This document shows positions 58,490 through 64,000 of a stretch of 64,000 nt of DNA, one piece after another; positions within the stretch are counted from its first letter, which is position 1; every line of letters starts with the position of its first letter. The notes under the pieces were generated by a model. It saw nothing but the letters and a program-made list of their open reading frames with translations, searched no databases and was not told where the DNA came from. The stretch lies in assembly GCF_963422355.1 (NCBI RefSeq), contig NC_085100.1, positions 3,984,068 through 4,048,067 of the forward strand, in the 5' to 3' direction. This DNA comes from Corticium candelabrum (lineage: Eukaryota > Porifera > Homoscleromorpha > Homosclerophorida > Plakinidae). The position numbers and the translations under genes are program-made.

Positions 58490-60900
58490 CGTCCTACACT
58501 CATTCGTACTTTATACTACAAGTGTTGGTAGAGTAGAAACGTGCAGATTATGGAACATCAATATCAGCCTAGTTATCATCTGTTGGTGGTGTCTTGTACG
58601 CATGGGCAGTCTGTGATGCAACGCATTGTTATCAGGGTGGACTTGAAGTTGCTAAAGCTGCAATATGGTCTCTGCCTTACATGTAAAAGAAATTCTGGTG
58701 TGTATGAAAAGGTGACAACTCATGGGAAAACGATGAAAAGGTGGCGACTCATGGAAAAACGCGCAGCAACAGCTTATTCACTTCATAGCACTTCTGTGTG
58801 GCTGTTGTCATCCACTTGTGAGGCAACAGATGACATGCGCGCATGACCTAGTACATAGATGCTTATCTCGCACCTTGCTTTGCTAGACCCTTGTAGTTGT
58901 CACCGTTGAGCTGAGACTTGACTAGACATTCTCTCTTTGAGATGTAGGGGGCAGACTGGGAAGCAATTTGTGAGTTACCGCACGTGAGTAAAAGATGATC
59001 TTGGGTTAGTTGGCATTGGAAGTGTTTGTATCAACGCCTACAACGCTATGGCCATTTGCGTTCAATGAAAGGCAACACACGCACGTGTTGGCACGTTTTA
59101 TCTGAGAACAATATTATGTAGCAGTAGCGGGTGTCAGTAACAGGTGTAGCTTGTTGCCTGGCCTTGGCGCTTCTAAATGGCTCCATATGTGTCTGGAGGC
59201 CGAGGCTGTCCGTAATGCCAGAGCCTCTTTAGATGCGGCTCTGTGTAATGCCACTTTCTAAACGTACATTGTGTACTACTATGCACTTACTCCTATATCT
59301 TACCTGTACAGTACTGTACAATTGGGGGTTATTTAAAGTCGAAAGCAAGGTACATCTTTCTATTCAGTGTACTGCTCTGCATGCTATTCTTTTCTCCTTT
59401 TGTCTCTTTTTCCAGTACACATGTCAAATAGTATACATGGATAATTTCAGACTTATTTGACTTGATTTTTGTGCTTGTTTGTGTTAGGCAACTGCAATTA
59501 ATTAATTAACTGACCAAAAAGTCAATTTTTAGCGCAACCTCAAAGCTTTCACCACAAACTTCGACGTGTCCTGCGCGTGTATCCTAGCCTAACGAAGGTA
59601 TTTTGCAATCTAACTGTCCACGAGCATGTCTACAACCTGAGAAACGAACCTTAATTAATTAACTAGAGATACTATTTAGGAACACTAGAAATGCGATTGC
59701 TTTTGCAGTAGCTGCATGCAGTATCCGGCCGGTAGGGATCTCCAGTTTCAGCTATATTACTTTCCCGAGCTTCGGGCATGCAACGAAAGGTCAACGGTCA
59801 ACCTACTATTTCTTACTTCTCATCGGAGGCTTTATATAAGCTTTAGTCTCCGACCTAGTTCTATGTCTACGAAAGCGTCATCTGCAACTGCACCATCTAC
59901 GCATTCTAGCCTGAAAAATTCTCTCGCTATAATAGATGTGTCCAATGGTTTTAATTTCTTGAGCTGAATGCATGCAGAATCAGCTCTAACTCTAGATCTT
60001 GTGCACGCCGTGCTATAGCTACTATGTTAGTATTTGCTATGCTAACTTCACGGTGTTGGCCTCAGCTGGCTGATAAGGGGTGTGGAAAATAAACAAATGC
60101 GTGTATCCATGCATGTATGACTGTAGGCTTGAATAAGTATTACCTGACATCTCTTTTAGCAGAAGCGCGCGTTATATGTATACGCCCACTGGTTAATTAA
60201 CCATGTCGTTGAGCCTCCTTTCGCCCATACTTGTTCGTTTTCATACTTCTAAGTTAGACAAGAAAAAGCGCATTGAACGATGCAGTAATTTATACCCTAG
60301 AGATTCTGTAGAATCTAATGTCATCACTCATGACTGATTCTTCGGCACTCTCTATTGTGTTATTGTTAGCTATAAGACCAGTACTGCAGCCATGGGATTT
60401 GAAAAACAAGAAGATTCATTATGAGGCCTCCCCAGATACCTACGTCACTGTGCAGCAGAGGATTACCGTTGTTGACTGGATTCTATATACCGTTGTTGCT
60501 GCAACAACAAGGAGCTTTGCAATCAAAAAGCGTCAACAGCGTTGTTTTTCCTAGCGAACGTTATAGCTCAGAACGCATGCGTGCATACACAAGACTGAAA
60601 GACAACATTTGCAGTTGCCGTTGGAATTGTAGCTTTGTGTTTGTTAGGATAGTTGCATGCAGTGCGGACGCGTCGTGCTGTACGTCTAGGAGTTGAGTCT
60701 GCAAGGCGGTCACAGAACTGTCCATCTCCACAACCCATGCACAACAGACTATCTTGTATGGTGGTACTAGATTCACACGTATCCGCACACTACTATACAC
60801 AGTAGCTAGACAAGCTATACCTGCATGCACCTGAGTGAGCAGCAGACCAAAAGCACAGCAATAAGAACTATATATATATATATACAAAGATCTAATCAAG
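58490..60900. other. no gene recognised between the arrestin gene and PIGO
   Basis: Open frames at 58541-58846, 59233-59460 and 60318-60696 lack domains and splice partners. Tandem TTAATTAATTAA palindromes occur at about 59498 and 59650. A short (AT)n lies at about 60871. The left end must contain the arrestin promoter. Confidence 0.45.
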
Positions 60901-63900
60901 CTACTGTGATCTTATCCTATTGTCTAGCGCTACGACAAACAAGAATATGACCAACAGTAGCACTTCTTCATACATGAAGCCAACGACTTCGTATAGAAAC
61001 CGAGGAGCAAACAACCTCCATGTGTAGAGATGAATTCGCAACACTACCGACGCTACAACAGTTGCCATAACCTATTGCAAACAATCAAATTTATTTGTCT
61101 ATTATATCATACAATTACATACAACTTATTTGTCTATCATATCATACAATTACATACAATTTGTGTAATTATTAATTTGTTATATTAAATGTTGAATTAT
61201 TGTTGTATAATTATTTTTAATAAATGAATATTGTTTATACTATATTTATACATAAGTATAAGTAAATGTTTACATTATTAATATATTCAATCACCATTAA
61301 TTGTTTACTATGTAGTATGTCTAACAATCTCAAACATAACACAATGTGGTTGTGCTACAATTTCTGATTGAATTTAATCAAGAAGAATACAAGTCTACTA
61401 ACAGGAACAGCCGTGCTGTACCTTGAATGTGCGGCAAACCGTGTACAGTAGACATAGTCGACATATCGATCGATACGTGCTGTCAACGTCGGTGGTCGAC
61501 AGGAGGGGCCCCTTATCTCCTCCCTCGATTCCATTTTGCATCGAAGTGACGTTAGAAAAAGCGGTCGAAGAAAGTCTTTGCTTAGCGAACAGCAAGAGCG
61601 GCAGACCAACAACGCAAAGAGTCTGTGAGGTGAACGTGTTGAGTAGTATGAGAAAGGTAGATAGAGCTGTAGAGAAGACACCGTGGACTGCCCCTCGGAG
61701 TCCCACGAAGGCAGCTTCAAAGCGGATGTCAGACAGTAGAGGCTGATGACCAGTACAGTAAAAGTAGTGATAACTCAACGTCGTCCACATGACCATATCA
61801 CACCAACTTACATCTAAATTCAAAATAAAAAGCAATAACTCGTAGTTATTCTCGTCTTCCAAATCCCTTGATTTGTCGCGAACGGTACCAGTCTTACACC
61901 CAGGGACGGCGCTAGGCATGGACCTGGGGAGGCCTGTCACGCGACAACTGGTTCTATAGCCATGACTGGTCCTGGGCTAGGGTTAGAGTTAGGGGTTAAG
62001 GTCAAGGTCATGCAGAGTAGGTTATGCTAGTTTGACAATTAATCCTCGGCGGAGAGGATTGACAATCCGGGAATGACGAAGGCGGGGAGAGACTGGCTCA
62101 AGTCTATGGGGTTTACGTCAAAGACGTAAGGAGGTGTTACGTGCTCCTTACGTGCTCTTGAGTTTTCTTACGTCCTTGCGTCTCTGCATGTTCACATTAA
62201 AACGACGAATGCAAAACGCGGATATGGAAGGACACGTAACGAGACGCAAGAAAATTGAGTCGGTTCTATTCTTGCGTTTTGTGTTTCGCGTCATTTTCTA
62301 GCAACCTCTTGTTTAGCGTAGGAAAGGGTAGCGCGTTAATTAACTAGGAGACGCAAAAACAAACACGTGCCTTTTAATGTAAACCCATGGCAGTTTAATG
62401 TGAATGGACAAAAGGTTCTAGGAGACGCAAGACGAAAAGACGTAAGATGCGAACGCAAACACGTACGGTTTTGCGTTTTTGTATAGGCTTGGGTTTAGGA
62501 TTAGGATTTGGGTTAGGATGCGGGACCACTTACGGCAATTATGGCACTTAGAGTACATTTGGTTCAACTATCAGTATGGTAACTAATCCTAAACCTAATC
62601 TTATATTATTATTATAACCCTAACCCAATATTTAGCTCTAGGCAAGGTCTCATAAAAGTTAAACCCTAGCAGCTGGTCTCCCCAATTTGAGGTCCATCGA
62701 CGCCCTGGCTTGTAACACCTCTAAGCTCATGTCACTTGAATTGCTATTCGACAGCTGGACACACACGGCGACACACATGACTACAGTAGATCACGAGTGC
62801 CTGGAGACGGGGCTAACAATATAAGTATGCCAGCAGTGGCGTAGGAAGATGTTCACGAGCTAGGGGCTGTACCGTGGATGTCATCATGAGTAAGCTAAAC
62901 TACAACAGATTTGTAGCACAGAAAATTTCAATTCCTACAGTGAGCGAGGGGGTTGCATCCCTCCATCCACCACCACCCGTACCCACCCCCCGGTTCCTAC
63001 GCCGGTGATGGGGTGAATTAGGCTTACCCGTTCTCGATTTGTGCTTTCCGTTGGGAAGAAGAGCGATAAAATTGATGGTGAAAGCTGCTTGTAAAGCGAA
63101 GAGCAGCATAGCGGGTGCTAAGCCGTCACCTTGAAGAAGAGTAAGTACCAACCACGTGTTTACCCAAAGCACAGAGAAGTGAGACAGACGGGTGCGACGT
63201 CTGTTTGACAATGCAACCGATCTGTAGGACAAACACAAGCAAAACGTTTTCATAGAAGCCATATAATACTGTTTAGATCTAAATTCAATAAAATGTTTGT
63301 GTTCTATTTGGTTTCAACGTAGAGCACATTGCGTAACTTTATTTACAAAATATGAATTAAATGATTTATTTTAAAACCGAGCTTATTAGAATATTTAACA
63401 TTTTAAATGTTATTTGTATATTGCGTAACAATATTTACAAAAATTTATATATTGAATAGTTTATTAATACATTTAAAAGTGAATTCATTAAAATATTATA
63501 TATTAAATGCTAGATGTATATTGCTTAACAATATTTATAAATATATATTAAATAGTGTATTAATACATTTATAATTGAATTTATTAAAATATTTAATATA
63601 TTAAATGTTATTTTGTATATTGCATAACAACATTTATAAAAATATCTATTAAATGGTTTACTAATAAATTTGAAACAGAATTTTAATATTTTTTATTATT
63701 TTATATATTAAATATTATCTGTAATTTGCAATGATCCTTATACCTTTCTAGTTGATTAAAATGTGGTTTGCCATTTACTGCCCTCAAAACATTCGGTCCT
63801 ACGAGTATCACCAAAACTGTGATGGCGCTGATGACGTAGACGATCCGGGGAGTTGTAGTATGTTGCCAATTGGGCAGTCGATCGAGAACGGCTGCGGGCA

Positions 63901-64000
63901 GAAATTGCAGCGCCCAATAGATCCAAACACAAGCGACGCTCACAGGCAGCCCGTAAGATACAGCCGCTTGCAATAAACCGTTGCCGTTCAGTTGGCCATT
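60901..64000 (-). CDS. PIGO: PIGO, GPI ethanolamine phosphate transferase 3 (C-terminal part; runs off window)
   Basis: Minus-strand exons 64000(partial)-63744, 63221-63028, 61813-61422 and 61071-60901; all phases agree. The piece covers the C-terminal multi-pass region. Diagnostic blocks: LVLTLLQGDGLAPAMLL (human GTLVLLQG..SAPAVLL), YHYFYCTGHQPLLSDIRFEA (human FFFFCTGHQPVFPAIHWHA), LNTFTSQTLCVVGLPLLL and RLFAPRFLYEVVGF (human KVFAPKFIFEAVGF). PIGO in the ER attaches ethanolamine phosphate to the third mannose, the mannose that PIGB adds, and this is the bridge to protein. The catalytic alkaline-phosphatase-like domain lies outside the window. The 1.2-kb intron between 61814 and 63027 holds two transposon-like insertions. 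Confidence 0.93.
61901..62707. mobile_element. ~0.8-kb element bounded by CAGGGACGGCG / CGACGCCCTG in a PIGO intron
   Basis: The two ends are inverted repeats (CAGGGACGGCG and, right end inverted, CAGGGCGTCG). The interior has many variants of GACGCAAG / TTACGTC and TTAGGGTT-like motifs but no transposase. No clear target duplication, so boundaries are tentative. Confidence 0.5.
62834..63007. mobile_element. 174-bp MITE with CAGTGGCGTAGGAAG ends
   Basis: Starts CAGTGGCGTAGGAAG and ends GGTTCCTACGCCGGTG, inverted repeats of about 15 bp. Non-coding, only 20 bp from a PIGO exon donor (63028). Target duplication not clear. Ends resemble hAT-type elements. Confidence 0.6.

Noticed and set aside
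58541-58846. 101-codon plus-strand frame upstream of the arrestin gene
   Set aside because: No recognisable domain or splice context; probably chance in the arrestin promoter region.
62000-62680. Interstitial telomere repeat
   Set aside because: TTAGGG-like words occur but are scattered and imperfect (TTAGGTT, TTAGGA, TTAGAG), without a tandem TTAGGG run.

Overview
This is animal nuclear DNA. Coding blocks are split by GT-AG introns that are mostly 50-75 nt long, the background is AT-rich, and there are many (GT/CA)n and (AT)n tracts and small DNA transposons. The gene set (PARP16, CLN6, CCPG1, PIGB, PIGO, TPGS2, ZSWIM8 and CIMAP1 homologues) is metazoan. Very short introns plus divergent orthologues suggest an early-branching animal; a sponge is my best guess, but this is inference. 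I joined the exon models by hand. For every complete gene the summed coding length is a multiple of three and the protein length is close to the human family member where I could compare.

Layout. 1-3 kb: non-coding repeats with one transposon nested in another repeat. 3-8.8 kb (+): leucine-rich-repeat / cysteine-rich / eight-helix membrane protein, 5' end not found. 9-11.6 kb: repeats. 11.6-12.6 kb (-): secreted ependymin-related protein. 12.7-16.4 kb: no convincing gene. 16.4-23.3 kb (+): ZSWIM8-like ubiquitin-ligase receptor in ten exons. 23.3-25.7 kb: unresolved. From 25.7 to 58.5 kb the window is packed with genes in alternating orientation: CKS1(-)/PARP16(+), STARD5(+), CLN6(-)/CIMAP1(+), PIGB(-)/PIGBOS1(+), CCPG1(-), a CENP-H-like coiled-coil gene(-)/TPGS2(+), and an alpha-arrestin(-). 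Slashes mark four head-to-head pairs whose start codons lie 77-195 bp apart, so each pair probably shares a promoter. 58.5-60.9 kb looks empty. 60.9-64 kb (-): the 3' end of PIGO, which runs off the window.

Main discoveries. (1) A 50-codon gene at 47720-47872 is a PIGBOS1 homologue, head-to-head with PIGB as in human, with a CCPG1 homologue next to it. (2) PARP16, STARD5, CLN6, PIGB, PIGBOS1 and CCPG1 are, from memory, all on human chromosome 15q, so this looks like a piece of an ancient animal linkage group. (3) PIGB and PIGO, which act on the same third mannose of the GPI anchor, lie about 13 kb apart. (4) A broken non-LTR retrotransposon with a restriction-like endonuclease signature sits inside CLN6 intron 1 and is bounded on both sides by (AT)n; a tRNA-derived SINE in PARP16 is likewise bounded by (GT)n. 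(5) A ~1 kb near-perfect palindrome lies beside a ~610 bp CA array in the last intron of PIGB. (6) ZSWIM8 here lacks the second cysteine of the SWIM finger.
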